Source: Granulicella arctica (GTDB taxonomy: Bacteria; Acidobacteriota; Terriglobia; Terriglobales; Acidobacteriaceae). Taken from it: DNA of 64,000 bases. The notes below the pieces were generated by a model, which worked only from the letters and a program-made list of their open reading frames with translations, had not been told where the DNA came from and ran no database searches. The translations under genes and the position numbers were made by a program. How positions within the stretch are numbered: the first letter of the stretch is position 1; every line of letters begins with the position of its first letter. Below, piece after piece: positions 20,160 through 28,015 of this stretch. The stretch lies in NCBI RefSeq assembly GCF_025685605.1, contig NZ_JAGTUT010000001.1, positions 4,650,001 to 4,714,000 on the forward strand, given 5' to 3'.

Positions 20160-20184
20160 GTCCTTCGAATTCGCTCAGGATGAC
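20160..20184 (+). repeat. Dispersed intergenic repeat, copy 2
   Basis: Matches 17588-17613 except for two central bases (gtccttcgaattcgctcag plus gatgac). A ccctccgggaatgac element precedes it at about 20125-20139. It lies between the groESL promoter and the ABC ATPase stop. Confidence 0.7.
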
Positions 20185-20205
20185 GGGGCCTGGGCCGGTG
20201 GGAGA

Positions 20206-21042
20206 TTAGGAGAGGAAGTTTTTTAGCCAGGGGTCTTCGGAGTGGACCAGTTGTTCGGTAGTGCCGTGGAAGACGATCTTTCCTTCGTTGAGGACGAGGA
20301 ACATGGTGCTGGCGTCAATGCCGTTATCGGGGATGAGTTCCATCTTGTTGGTTTGCTGATTGAAGCGGTTCATGGCGAGGACAAAGGCGTCCTGAAGGCG
20401 GTGGGTGATGAGGAGGGAGGTGGCGTTGGAGACGTCGCGCTGTTTGACGACGAGTTCGACGATGGTGGTAGAGGTGATGGGGTCGAGGCCGCCGGTGGGG
20501 GAGTCGTAGAGGATGAGGTCGGGGCCGGTGATGATGGCGCGGGCGATGGAGACGCGGCGGCGCATGCCTCCAGAGAGCTCGGAGGGGAATTTGTCGATGG
20601 CGTGTTCGAGGTCGACGAACTTGAGGGCTTCGACGACGCGGTTGTGGCTTTCCTCCTCAGGGATGCGCTGCTCGTGCAGGCGGAAGGCGATGTTTTCTTC
20701 GACGGAGAGGGAGTCGAAGAGGGCAGACTCCTGAAAGACCATGCCGATGTGGGCGCGGAGGGCGTAGAGATCGACCTCGGACATGGTGGTGATCTCCTGC
20801 CCGAAGATCTCGATGGTGCCGCTGTCGGGGCACATGAGGCCATTGGCGAGCTTCATGAGGACGGACTTGCCGCCGCCTGCAGGGCCAAGAATAATGAGGG
20901 TCTGGCCGGCTTCGACGGAGAAGGAGATGTTCTGGAGGACGGGCTTGAGGTCGAAGGCGATGGAGACGTCATTGAAGACGACCACGGGGCCGGGCGGGAC
21001 CTGAAACTTCTCCTGCTCGGCGGGCGCGGTGGCGGTGCTCAT
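20206..21042 (-). CDS. ABC transporter ATPase of the MlaF (lipid/organic solvent transport) type
   Basis: The 278-residue protein has Walker A GPAGGGKS (53-60), the signature LSGGMRRRVSIARA (156-169), Walker B LILYDSPTGGLDP (176-188) and the switch histidine ITHR (214). The catalytic glutamate after the Walker B aspartate is replaced by Ser181. The start codon overlaps the permease stop as ATGA, so the pair is translationally coupled. In Mla-type systems the ATPase drives phospholipid movement between inner and outer membrane together with MlaE and an MCE-domain protein; the MCE partner is not in this window. A long upstream extension of the frame overlaps the permease and is not coding. Confidence 0.9.
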   Translation of the reverse strand: MSTATAPAEQEKFQVPPGPVVVFNDVSIAFDLKPVLQNISFSVEAGQTLIILGPAGGGKSVLMKLANGLMCPDSGTIEIFGQEITTMSEVDLYALRAHIGMVFQESALFDSLSVEENIAFRLHEQRIPEEESHNRVVEALKFVDLEHAIDKFPSELSGGMRRRVSIARAIITGPDLILYDSPTGGLDPITSTTIVELVVKQRDVSNATSLLITHRLQDAFVLAMNRFNQQTNKMELIPDNGIDASTMFLVLNEGKIVFHGTTEQLVHSEDPWLKNFLS

Positions 21043-21815
21043 GAGAAAAGCCCGATGAAGGCGCGGCTGATGAGGAAGTCCACGACGATGATGGTGACGG
21101 AGGAGACGACCACGGCCTGGGTGGTGGAGCGGCCGACGCCCTGGGTGCCGCCCTTGGTGTTCATCCCGAAGTAGCAGCCGACGCTGGCAATGATGAAGCC
21201 GAAGAAGATTGCCTTGGTGAGGCCCTGCACGACGTCCGAATAGACGAGGGCGCGGTAGGAGTTGTGAAGATAGGACGAGGCGTTGAGGCCGAGGAGGGCT
21301 ACGCTGACGAGCGCTCCACCGGCGATGCCTACGGCGTCCGAGAGGATGGTGAGGAAGAAGAGCATGAAGACGGTGGCGATGATGCGGGGGGTGACGAGCT
21401 TGCGGGTGGGGTCGGTGCCGAGGGCGCGCATGGCGTCGATCTGCTCGGTGACCTTCATGGAGCCGAGTTCGGAGGCCATGCCGGAGGCGTTGCGGCCGGA
21501 GACCATGAGGCCGGTGAGGACGGGGCCGAGTTCCTTGACCATGGAGAGGGCGACGAGATTGCCGGTGAGGGAGACGGAGCCGAAGCTTCTGAGGGCGGTC
21601 GCGGACTGGAGGGCGAGCACGCAGCCGGTAAAGAAGCCGGTAAGTACGACGATCGGCAGCGAGCCTACGCCGATGGCGTCCATCTGCGTGAAGATGTCGG
21701 CCCAATAGCGGGGGCGGGAGAAGAGATTCGCGATTGCGCGACCGGACAGGACGGAGTACTCCTGCAGGGCGGAAATCCTCTCTTTGGCGAAGACCTCGGG
21801 GGAGACTAATGGCAT
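21039..21815 (-). CDS. MlaE-type ABC permease (lipid transport)
   Basis: The 258-residue membrane protein matches the MlaE/permease family: VLTGFFTGCVLALQSATALRSFGS (about 57-80), KELGPVLTGLMVSGRNASGMASELGSMKVTEQIDAMRALG (about 95-134, the strongly conserved cytoplasmic coupling region) and several C-terminal helices including ISRAFIGLF. It forms the inner-membrane core of a lipid transporter with the downstream ATPase. The start follows at 21815; an upstream region of about 150 bases separates it from the divergent alcohol dehydrogenase operon. Confidence 0.92.
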   Translation of the reverse strand: MPLVSPEVFAKERISALQEYSVLSGRAIANLFSRPRYWADIFTQMDAIGVGSLPIVVLTGFFTGCVLALQSATALRSFGSVSLTGNLVALSMVKELGPVLTGLMVSGRNASGMASELGSMKVTEQIDAMRALGTDPTRKLVTPRIIATVFMLFFLTILSDAVGIAGGALVSVALLGLNASSYLHNSYRALVYSDVVQGLTKAIFFGFIIASVGCYFGMNTKGGTQGVGRSTTQAVVVSSVTIIVVDFLISRAFIGLFS

Positions 21816-21963
21816 GTAATTCTCTGGCTCAGGTTATCAGATGCAGTGGAGTGGATCTTTGACTGTCTTTGGTGACTGGATTGAATGGAGACGAATGGTG
21901 GGCCTTACGCGTCAATAGGATACGTGGCTGCGAAGTGAGATGATGGTAAGGATGAAGGTCCAG

Positions 21964-23034
21964 ATGAACGCAGCTGTTTTATACGGGAAGGAAGACCTGC
22001 GACTTGAGCGAGTCGCAGTCCCTTTGGCGGGGCCGGGTGAGCTGATCATCCAGGTGGGAGCGGCGTTGACGTGCGGTACGGACCTGAAGGTCTACAAGCG
22101 CGGATATCACGCGATGATGTTGAAGCCGCCGATTCCGTTTGGGCATGAACTGGCGGGTGTGGTTTCCGAGGTTGGGGCGGGGGTGACGAAGTTTGCGTTG
22201 GGACAGCGTGTGGTGGCGCTGAACTCGGCTCCCTGCGATGTGTGCTATTTCTGCAGACAGGGGCAGCAGAACCTCTGTGAGGACCTTACGTTCAATAATG
22301 GAGCGTATGCGGAGTTTATTCGCATTCCGGAGCGGATTGTTGAGAAGAACACGCTGGTGATCCCGGAGCACGTGCCGTTTGAACACGCGGCGCTGACGGA
22401 GCCTCTGGCGTGCGTGGTGCGTGGACTTGAGGAGAGCGGGGCGCGGGCGGGCGACTCGATGATTGTGATCGGGGCGGGCCCGATCGGGTTGATGTTGATG
22501 CATGTCGCTGCGCTTGCGGGAGTCGAAGTAATTGCCGTCGTGAAACGGCACGACCAGATTGAGACGGCGAAGTTGTTTGGCGCGCGGCAGGTGATGCAGG
22601 TTGGATTGCGGGATGCGTTGGATGTGATCGATGCGGCGCGGGCGTTGACGCCGGAGCGGCGCGGGGCTGACGTGGTGATTGAGGCGGTCGCGAGTCCGCA
22701 GACGTGGCACTGGGCGGTGGGGATGGTCCGCAAGGGTGGCGTGGTGAACTTCTTTGGCGGGCCGCCGAGCGGGACGAAGGTGCAGTTGGACACGAACCGC
22801 CTGCATTACGGCGACATTACGCTGAAGGCTAGTTTTCATCACACCCCGTCTACCTGCCGGACGGCGTTCGAGCTGATTACGAGCGGGCGATTCAAATGTG
22901 CCGAGGCAATTACGGGACGAGTCGGACTGGAGGCGGTGCCTTCGGTCTTTCGGGCGATGATGACGCGGGGCGGAGCGGCTGGCATCCACAAGCCGGAGAT
23001 CAAGACGGCGATCTTTCCGGGTGGTGTGCGATGA
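21964..23034 (+). CDS. Zinc-dependent alcohol dehydrogenase, first gene of the hpnCDE operon
   Basis: This medium-chain dehydrogenase of 356 residues keeps the catalytic zinc ligands C37 and H61-E62, the structural zinc cluster C91-x2-C94-x2-C97-x7-C105 and the NAD(P)-binding segment VIGAGPIGLMLMHVAA. It belongs with threonine/sorbitol dehydrogenase-like enzymes. I chose the ATG at 21964, which has GAAGG five bases upstream and starts MNAAVLYG as in relatives; further ATGs at 21940, 21943 and 21952 are possible. Its stop overlaps the hpnC start (ATGA), so it is co-translated with squalene biosynthesis genes, suggesting oxidation of an isoprenoid or hopanoid-related alcohol. That link is inferred from position only. 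Confidence 0.88.
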   Translation: MNAAVLYGKEDLRLERVAVPLAGPGELIIQVGAALTCGTDLKVYKRGYHAMMLKPPIPFGHELAGVVSEVGAGVTKFALGQRVVALNSAPCDVCYFCRQGQQNLCEDLTFNNGAYAEFIRIPERIVEKNTLVIPEHVPFEHAALTEPLACVVRGLEESGARAGDSMIVIGAGPIGLMLMHVAALAGVEVIAVVKRHDQIETAKLFGARQVMQVGLRDALDVIDAARALTPERRGADVVIEAVASPQTWHWAVGMVRKGGVVNFFGGPPSGTKVQLDTNRLHYGDITLKASFHHTPSTCRTAFELITSGRFKCAEAITGRVGLEAVPSVFRAMMTRGGAAGIHKPEIKTAIFPGGVR

Positions 23035-23984
23035 GCGTGGCTACCTTTAATGAGCATGCGCTGGGATGGGACTCGCTAGGGGATGGACCGGCGGAGTATC
23101 GGACGCCTGCGGAGCGGCCTTCGCTGGAGCAGGCGAAGGTGTGGTGCCGGGAGCTGGCTACATCGCATTATGAGAACTTCCATGTGGCTACGTTCTTCCT
23201 GCCAAAACAGGTGAAGCCACATTTTGAAAGCATTTATGCCTACTGCCGTGTTTCGGATGATCTCGGTGACGAGGTAAGCGATCCGCAGACGGCGACGCGG
23301 TTGCTGGATGCGTGGGGCGGGATGCTGGACGAATGCTATGAAGCTCCGGAGCGGTCGCGGCATCCGGTGTTTGTCGCACTGCGAGAGACGATCGTGGCTC
23401 ATGATGTGCCGCGGGAGCTGTTCGCGCGCTTGCTGCAGGCGTTTCGGCAGGACCAGGTGAAGACACACTTTGAGTCGTTGGGCGAGTTGATGGACTACTC
23501 GCGCGACTCGGCGAACCCGGTAGGGCGGCTGGTGCTTTGGGTCTGCGGCTATCGCGAGGAATCGCTGGGACTGCTGTCGGATAAGGTGTGCACGGCGCTT
23601 CAGTTGGCGAACTTCTGGCAGGATGTTGTCGAGGATGATGAGCGGGGGCGGCGTTATTTACCCGGCGACGCGATGCTGCAGTATGGCGTGACCGACGCCC
23701 AGATTCATGAGCGGGTGTTTACGGCGGAGTTCTGGCGGTTGATGCAGAGCCTTGTAGAACAGACGCGCATGATGCTGCATGATGGCGGCAGGATCAGTGG
23801 GCTGGTGGATAAGGAGCTTGGGGCAACGCTCGAATTGTTTCGCAAGGGTGGCGATGCGATTCTGGACGCGATCGAGGCACAGGGCTTTGACGTGTTGCGA
23901 CAGCGGCCTGAGGTTTCGAAGGGCAAGAAGGCACGGTTGCTGGCCGGAGCTTTGGTGGGGAAGATGCGAGGAATGTTCTCGTGA
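23031..23984 (+). CDS. hpnC: Hydroxysqualene synthase HpnC
   Basis: The 317-residue protein is a trans-isoprenyl diphosphate synthase (head-to-head) with first aspartate-rich motif SDDLGDE (about 72-78) and second motif DVVEDDERGRRYLP (about 202-215). HpnC converts presqualene diphosphate to hydroxysqualene in the bacterial HpnCDE route. The ATG overlaps the preceding stop, and its own stop is overlapped by the GTG of the next gene. Assignment as hpnC rather than hpnD follows from gene order and closer similarity of the DVVEDDxRGR motif region. Confidence 0.9.
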   Translation: MSVATFNEHALGWDSLGDGPAEYRTPAERPSLEQAKVWCRELATSHYENFHVATFFLPKQVKPHFESIYAYCRVSDDLGDEVSDPQTATRLLDAWGGMLDECYEAPERSRHPVFVALRETIVAHDVPRELFARLLQAFRQDQVKTHFESLGELMDYSRDSANPVGRLVLWVCGYREESLGLLSDKVCTALQLANFWQDVVEDDERGRRYLPGDAMLQYGVTDAQIHERVFTAEFWRLMQSLVEQTRMMLHDGGRISGLVDKELGATLELFRKGGDAILDAIEAQGFDVLRQRPEVSKGKKARLLAGALVGKMRGMFS

Positions 23985-24904
23985 CGCTTGTTGAGGCGTA
24001 TAGGGTATGCCGTGGGATTGCGAAGCGTGAGGCGAAGAACTTCTACTATGCGTTTCGGGTGCTGCCACCACATAAGCGCGATGCGATGTGCGCGGTGTAC
24101 GCCTTTATGCGGCGGGCGGACGATCTTGCGGATGATGAAGCTGTGTCCGTGGTTGAGCGCAGACGCCTGATGGAGGAGTGGATGGTGGCGTGGCGGGCTT
24201 CGCGGCAGCCGGGCTCGACCTCTCAGGATGCGGTGTTCCTCGCGCTTGCGGATACTCAGCAGCGGTTTGGGATTTCGGACGCGTTGCTCGAGGAGTTGGT
24301 GCAGGGGACGAGTATGGACCTTGCCGAGTCGGGTGCGGGGACCGGTGTACTTGTCGGGGCGGGACTGCAGGGATATCGGACGTTCGATGAGGTCTATCAA
24401 TACTGTTACCTGGTGGCTTCGGTGGTGGGACTGGTGTGCATTCGGATCTTTGGGTACAGCGATGCTCGGGCTGAGGAGTTGGCGGAGAAGACAGGGATTG
24501 CGTTCCAGTTGACCAACATCCTGCGTGACGTGAAAGAGGATGCGGAGCGCGGTCGTCTGTACCTGCCGATGGACCTGATGGGGAAGTTCAGCGTGCTGCC
24601 TGAGGATGTTATTGCGCTGACTGCAGGGCGGGGGATCCGGGCGAACGAGCAGGGATTGCTGCGCGAGCTATCGACCAAAGCGTGGGAGTATTACGGTGCG
24701 GCGAAGATGCTACTGCCGCTGATCGATGCCGATAGCCGAGCGGCGCTTTGGGTGCTGGTCGAGATCTACAGCGGACTGCTGAAGCGGGTGGATGCGCGCA
24801 ACGGGGATGTGTTTTCGCAACGGGCGCGGGTACCGACGATGGTGAAGCTGGCGATCCTTGGACGGGGGATTGAGAAGTCGCTGGTGAACCGGGTGATGGG
24901 GTGA
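23981..24904 (+). CDS. hpnD: Presqualene diphosphate synthase HpnD
   Basis: The protein (307 residues, GTG start overlapping the hpnC stop) carries SKSF-like KREAKNFYYAFRVLPPHKR at 15-33, DDLADD (about 47-52) and NILRDVKEDAERGRLYLP (about 178-195), the two diphosphate-magnesium motifs. HpnD condenses two farnesyl diphosphates to presqualene diphosphate. It is the second synthase of the coupled hpnC-hpnD-hpnE set. The QLTNILRDV motif is also found in phytoene synthases, but the operon setting points to squalene. Confidence 0.92.
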   Translation: MTLVEAYRVCRGIAKREAKNFYYAFRVLPPHKRDAMCAVYAFMRRADDLADDEAVSVVERRRLMEEWMVAWRASRQPGSTSQDAVFLALADTQQRFGISDALLEELVQGTSMDLAESGAGTGVLVGAGLQGYRTFDEVYQYCYLVASVVGLVCIRIFGYSDARAEELAEKTGIAFQLTNILRDVKEDAERGRLYLPMDLMGKFSVLPEDVIALTAGRGIRANEQGLLRELSTKAWEYYGAAKMLLPLIDADSRAALWVLVEIYSGLLKRVDARNGDVFSQRARVPTMVKLAILGRGIEKSLVNRVMG

Positions 24905-26262
24905 GCGGTTCGGTGATTGTGGTGGGCGGCGGGCTTGCTGGGATGGCTGCTGCTGTTGCACTGGCGAATGATGGGGCACAGATAACGCTGGTGGAGCGTC
25001 GTCCGGAGATTGGTGGGCGGGTGTATTCGTACCCTCATCCGGCGCTTGGGGAGACAGTCGACTCGCAGCATGTGGTGCTGGGATGCTGTACGAATCTGCT
25101 GGAGCTGTGTGGGCAGGCGGGACAGAGCGGGGCGATCCGTTGGTATGACGAATTGGTTTTTCTGGAGCCGGGTGGACGGCGGAGTGTGATGAGGCCGGGG
25201 TTGCTGCCCGCCCCGTCGCACCAGACGATGAGCTTTCTGCGTGCGCCGATGCTGTCGCTGCGGGACAAGGTGGGGATCGCGGCGGGGCTGATGGAGTTTC
25301 TGCGCGGGTATCCGGCGGGTGACGCGGAGAGCTTTGCGACCTGGGTGAAACGGACGGGGCAGACGGAGCGCGCGGTACGGCACTTCTGGGAGCCGGTGGT
25401 GGTCGGGGCGCTGAACGATGGTTTTGAGAACTGTTCTACAAAGTATGCGGGTAAGGTGTTTCATGAGTCGTTTCTGCGGTCGCCGGAGGGTGGGCGGCTG
25501 GGGATTCCGGCTCAGCCGCTGAGTGAGTTTCTGGCTCCTGTGGGGGACGTTGCGCTGCGGGCTGGAGTTACGGTGAAGAAGGCTGGCGTGGAGCGACTTG
25601 CGCAGTCTGCGGGTGGCTGGGTGGTGACTGCGGGCGGGGAGGAACTTCGTGCGGAAAATGTTGTGCTGGCGGTGAGCTTCAAGGAGGCGGAGCGGCTGAT
25701 GCAGGGGTTGCCAGGTACGGCGATCGACTTCACTCACTTTGTGCATGCGCCGATCACGACAATTCATCTCTGGTATGACCGTGATGTGACAGGGCTGGAC
25801 CATGCGGTGCTGCTGGACACGAGGATTCAGTGGGTGTTTGTGAAGTCGCGGATTCGTGGCTGGGCGGCGAGCCGAGGGAGCTATCTTGAGTTGGTCATCA
25901 GTGCTTCGGAGCCGGAGTTGGCGATGGGGCGTGAGGAGATTCTTGCGTCGGCTCTACGGGAGTTTCAGCTTTTCTTTCCAGAAGCGAAGAGTGCGAAGCT
26001 TCTGAAGAGCGGGGTGTTGAAGGAGGCGCGGGCTACGTTCTCGGTGACGCCGGGGCTGGATCGGTTTCGACCGGCGCAGCGGACGCAGTGGCCGGGGCTC
26101 TTTCTGGCAGGGGATTGGACGGCTACGGAGTGGCCCTCGACGATGGAAGGTGCGGTGCGTAGCGGGCGGCTGGCTGCGGGGGAGATTGTCGGGGAGCGCG
26201 GGCGGTTTATGGCGGCAGAGCTTCCAGCTACGGGGCTGATGCGGTGGCTTAGCCGGTGCTGA
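24901..26262 (+). CDS. hpnE: Hydroxysqualene dehydroxylase HpnE (FAD amine-oxidase fold)
   Basis: The 453-residue flavoprotein has the Rossmann motif VIVVGGGLAGMAAAVAL (5-21), the second FAD motif ERRPEIGGRVYSYPHP (about 32-47) and the C-terminal FAD contact GLFLAGDWTATEWPSTMEGAVRSGRLAA. HpnE reduces hydroxysqualene to squalene, completing the HpnCDE path. Its GTG start overlaps the hpnD stop. No squalene-hopene cyclase gene is present in the window, so the cyclase must be elsewhere or the squalene serves another end. Confidence 0.93.
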   Translation: MSGSVIVVGGGLAGMAAAVALANDGAQITLVERRPEIGGRVYSYPHPALGETVDSQHVVLGCCTNLLELCGQAGQSGAIRWYDELVFLEPGGRRSVMRPGLLPAPSHQTMSFLRAPMLSLRDKVGIAAGLMEFLRGYPAGDAESFATWVKRTGQTERAVRHFWEPVVVGALNDGFENCSTKYAGKVFHESFLRSPEGGRLGIPAQPLSEFLAPVGDVALRAGVTVKKAGVERLAQSAGGWVVTAGGEELRAENVVLAVSFKEAERLMQGLPGTAIDFTHFVHAPITTIHLWYDRDVTGLDHAVLLDTRIQWVFVKSRIRGWAASRGSYLELVISASEPELAMGREEILASALREFQLFFPEAKSAKLLKSGVLKEARATFSVTPGLDRFRPAQRTQWPGLFLAGDWTATEWPSTMEGAVRSGRLAAGEIVGERGRFMAAELPATGLMRWLSRC

Positions 26263-26291
26263 TTTGCTTAGAGAATTCTGTCTAAAGATTT

Positions 26292-26693
26292 TTACCGCGA
26301 GAGCAGGACGACGCCGATGCAGACGAAGATGGCGGCGAACCAGCGGCGGCGGTCTACATTCTCATGCAGGAAGAGCTTGGCGGCGGCGGCGTTCCCGATG
26401 AAGGTGAGCGAGGCGCTGGCGGGTGCGGCTAACGAGACGTCCACTTTGCTGAGAGTGAAGAGCAGCGAGAAGAAGCTGAGCGCCATGCAGACGACGCCGA
26501 GGAGAAACATCGGACTGCCGACGACAGCTTTGATGGCGCCGCCGAGGCCGGATTTGGCGCGGATGAGGTCGAGGTCGCCGATGCGGCGCATGGCTCCGGC
26601 GGTGAGGACGTCGCCGGCTATGGCGGTGACGGCTACGGTGAGGATGAGGGCCCAGGTTTCGAAGGTGGAGGCAGGTGCGGGAATCGGGGTCAC
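26292..26693 (-). CDS. Half-size EamA/DMT-type transporter, subunit 2
   Basis: A protein of 133 residues with four predicted membrane helices (about 12-34, 57-77, 80-105 and 115-131). The last helix pair with LHENVDRRRWFAAIFVCIGVVLLS is the signature end of an EamA half. Its ATG overlaps the stop of a second, similar half-size gene (ATGA), so the two are probably made together and act as a heterodimer, like ArnE/ArnF or paired SMR proteins. The substrate is unknown. It is convergent with hpnE, 29 bases away. Confidence 0.8.
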   Translation of the reverse strand: MTPIPAPASTFETWALILTVAVTAIAGDVLTAGAMRRIGDLDLIRAKSGLGGAIKAVVGSPMFLLGVVCMALSFFSLLFTLSKVDVSLAAPASASLTFIGNAAAAKLFLHENVDRRRWFAAIFVCIGVVLLSR

Positions 26694-27109
26694 TTTGCGG
26701 GGCTTTCGGAGGGTGCGGGGTGCTCGGTGAGCGAGGGACCGTTGGCGACGAAGCCTACTCCGCAGACGATGAGGATGATGCCAAGCCAGCGGTAGGGGGA
26801 GATGTGCTCATGCTGCCAGAAGCGGGCGAGAAGTGCGACGACTACGTAGCCGAAGGCGGTGCTGGGGAGGACGAAGGTGAGGTCCGCCCAACTGAGCGCG
26901 GTGAGATAGCTGGCGAAGAAGCCGAGGAGACAGAGGATTCCGGCGACGACCCAGGGGTTGCGCAGGGCGGTGAAGAGAAGTCCAAGGTTCTGGAAGGAGA
27001 CGGCTCCGACCTGGGTCATGCCGTGGGCGAGCATGGTGTCGCCGATGGAGGCGGTGAGCATGACGCAAAGGAGGATGAGGTAGCGCTGGGGGGTGAGGGT
27101 GTGCTTCAT
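26690..27109 (-). CDS. Half-size EamA/DMT-type transporter, subunit 1
   Basis: The 139-residue protein starting MKHTLTPQRYLILL has four predicted membrane helices and ends in WQHEHISPYRWLGIILIVCGVGFVANG, matching the final helices of EamA/SMR proteins. It overlaps the next gene by four bases. The frame is open far upstream but the region before 27109 is antisense to another gene and does not look like this family. Position beside squalene genes raises the possibility of a lipid-linked substrate, as for ArnE/ArnF, but that is inference. Confidence 0.8.
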   Translation of the reverse strand: MKHTLTPQRYLILLCVMLTASIGDTMLAHGMTQVGAVSFQNLGLLFTALRNPWVVAGILCLLGFFASYLTALSWADLTFVLPSTAFGYVVVALLARFWQHEHISPYRWLGIILIVCGVGFVANGPSLTEHPAPSESPAK

Positions 27110-27135
27110 CTCTGTTGATTCTAGTGGACGGCAGG

Positions 27136-27603
27136 TTAGAACGAGATGTCGGCTGGCTTGGTGACGCGGAGGACGGATTGGTCGCCGGTGCGCTGCTTCC
27201 ATGCGGCGCGGATGGCTTCGACCTTGGCTGCGTTTTCGGGGGTGGCGGGGTAGTCGATGATGAGCATCTTGGAGCGGATGCGCTCGGGTTGGCTGGCGGT
27301 CTGTCCGCGTTTGGACTGCCACTGCCCGTAGACATCGAGGACGCTGAGGCCGGCGGGGAAGCGCGGGGTGACCTCCTGATCGAGGAAGGCACGCCAGGCT
27401 GCTTCGGTGACTCCCTTGTTGGGTGCGTCGGCGGGGCCGAGGCCGAAGTAGAGGCGGGTGTCGACCCAGTTCTGCGTTGCGGGCGGGTGAACTGGGTCGC
27501 CGTGCAGGGTGGGGATTGCCTGGAAGGCCATCATCTCTGACGGCAGAGCGGATGCGATGGCGAGAAATGCAACCAGGTGCGGAAGGCTTCTGAATTGCGG
27601 CAT
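27136..27603 (-). CDS. DUF3574 domain secreted protein
   Basis: From the ATG at 27603 the protein has 155 residues with a signal peptide (about 1-26). The core WVDTRLYFGLG, WRAFLDQEVTPRFPAGLSVLDVYGQWQ and SKMLIIDYPATPENAAKVEAIRAAWKQR is the DUF3574 domain, a ferredoxin-like fold whose function is not known. A start at 27651 would add basic residues before the signal peptide and is less likely. The gene lies 26 bases upstream of the half-size transporter pair and may be transcribed with it. Confidence 0.85.
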   Translation of the reverse strand: MPQFRSLPHLVAFLAIASALPSEMMAFQAIPTLHGDPVHPPATQNWVDTRLYFGLGPADAPNKGVTEAAWRAFLDQEVTPRFPAGLSVLDVYGQWQSKRGQTASQPERIRSKMLIIDYPATPENAAKVEAIRAAWKQRTGDQSVLRVTKPADISF

Positions 27604-27661
27604 ACACGTCACTATAGTGTGCCGTGCACGTATCAGACGACATGCATGCACCTATGAATAT

Positions 27662-28013
27662 CTAAGGAAGGGGGGAGATGGAAGTCAAAGACGCCGGGAA
27701 CACTGACATCATGCTCGTACCATCGGATATCTGCTGCGGAGGAGACACCAGGACGAGCGGGATCTTTGATTCGGCTATTTTCTTCCCGGTGAGATCGAGC
27801 AGCTCGACATAGCCGGGCGAGCCGCTTGCGTCTCCGGGAAGAGCAAAGAGACGGTGGGAGCTGTGAACGACCAATTTGTTAGGTTCCGGAAGGACTGAGG
27901 TACACCGCGCGGATTGGGCCGGGTGGCCGGAGGATGAGCACGGCAGCAGCATTCAGGATGCACAAAGAGGATAGCCAAATGGCTATCCTCTTTGTGTGCG
28001 TTGCATTTTTCAA
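27662..28013 (-). pseudogene. Frameshifted small membrane-anchored protein behind hpnJ
   Basis: Three stretches in different minus-strand frames join into one plausible protein: a membrane anchor (IAIWLSSLCILNAAAVLIL, about 27980-27920), a middle (KLVVHSSHRLFALPGD to LLDLTGKKIAES, 27876-27765) and an end (ADIRWYEHDVSVPGVFDFHL, about 27740-27680). The first break is an extra T at about 27881 that creates a stop; the second lies near 27755; a third near 27675 lies in a run of six C. The reading would begin at a TTG (28013) two bases behind the hpnJ stop. I do not recognise the family. The change from anchor to beta-rich domain suggests a periplasmic protein once translated with hpnJ. Confidence 0.6.
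27961..27996. terminator. Perfect 16-bp hairpin just behind hpnJ
   Basis: CACAAAGAGGATAGCC (27961-27976) and its exact complement (27981-27996) flank a four-base loop, 20 bases beyond the hpnJ stop. There is no clean T tract on either side. It coincides with the membrane-anchor codons of the broken gene. Confidence 0.65.
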
Positions 28014-28015
28014 CT

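Noticed and set aside
21043..21705. Upstream extension of the MlaF-type ATPase frame
   Set aside because: It overlaps the permease and gives an Arg/His/Pro-rich sequence. The ATPase clearly begins at the ATGA overlap.
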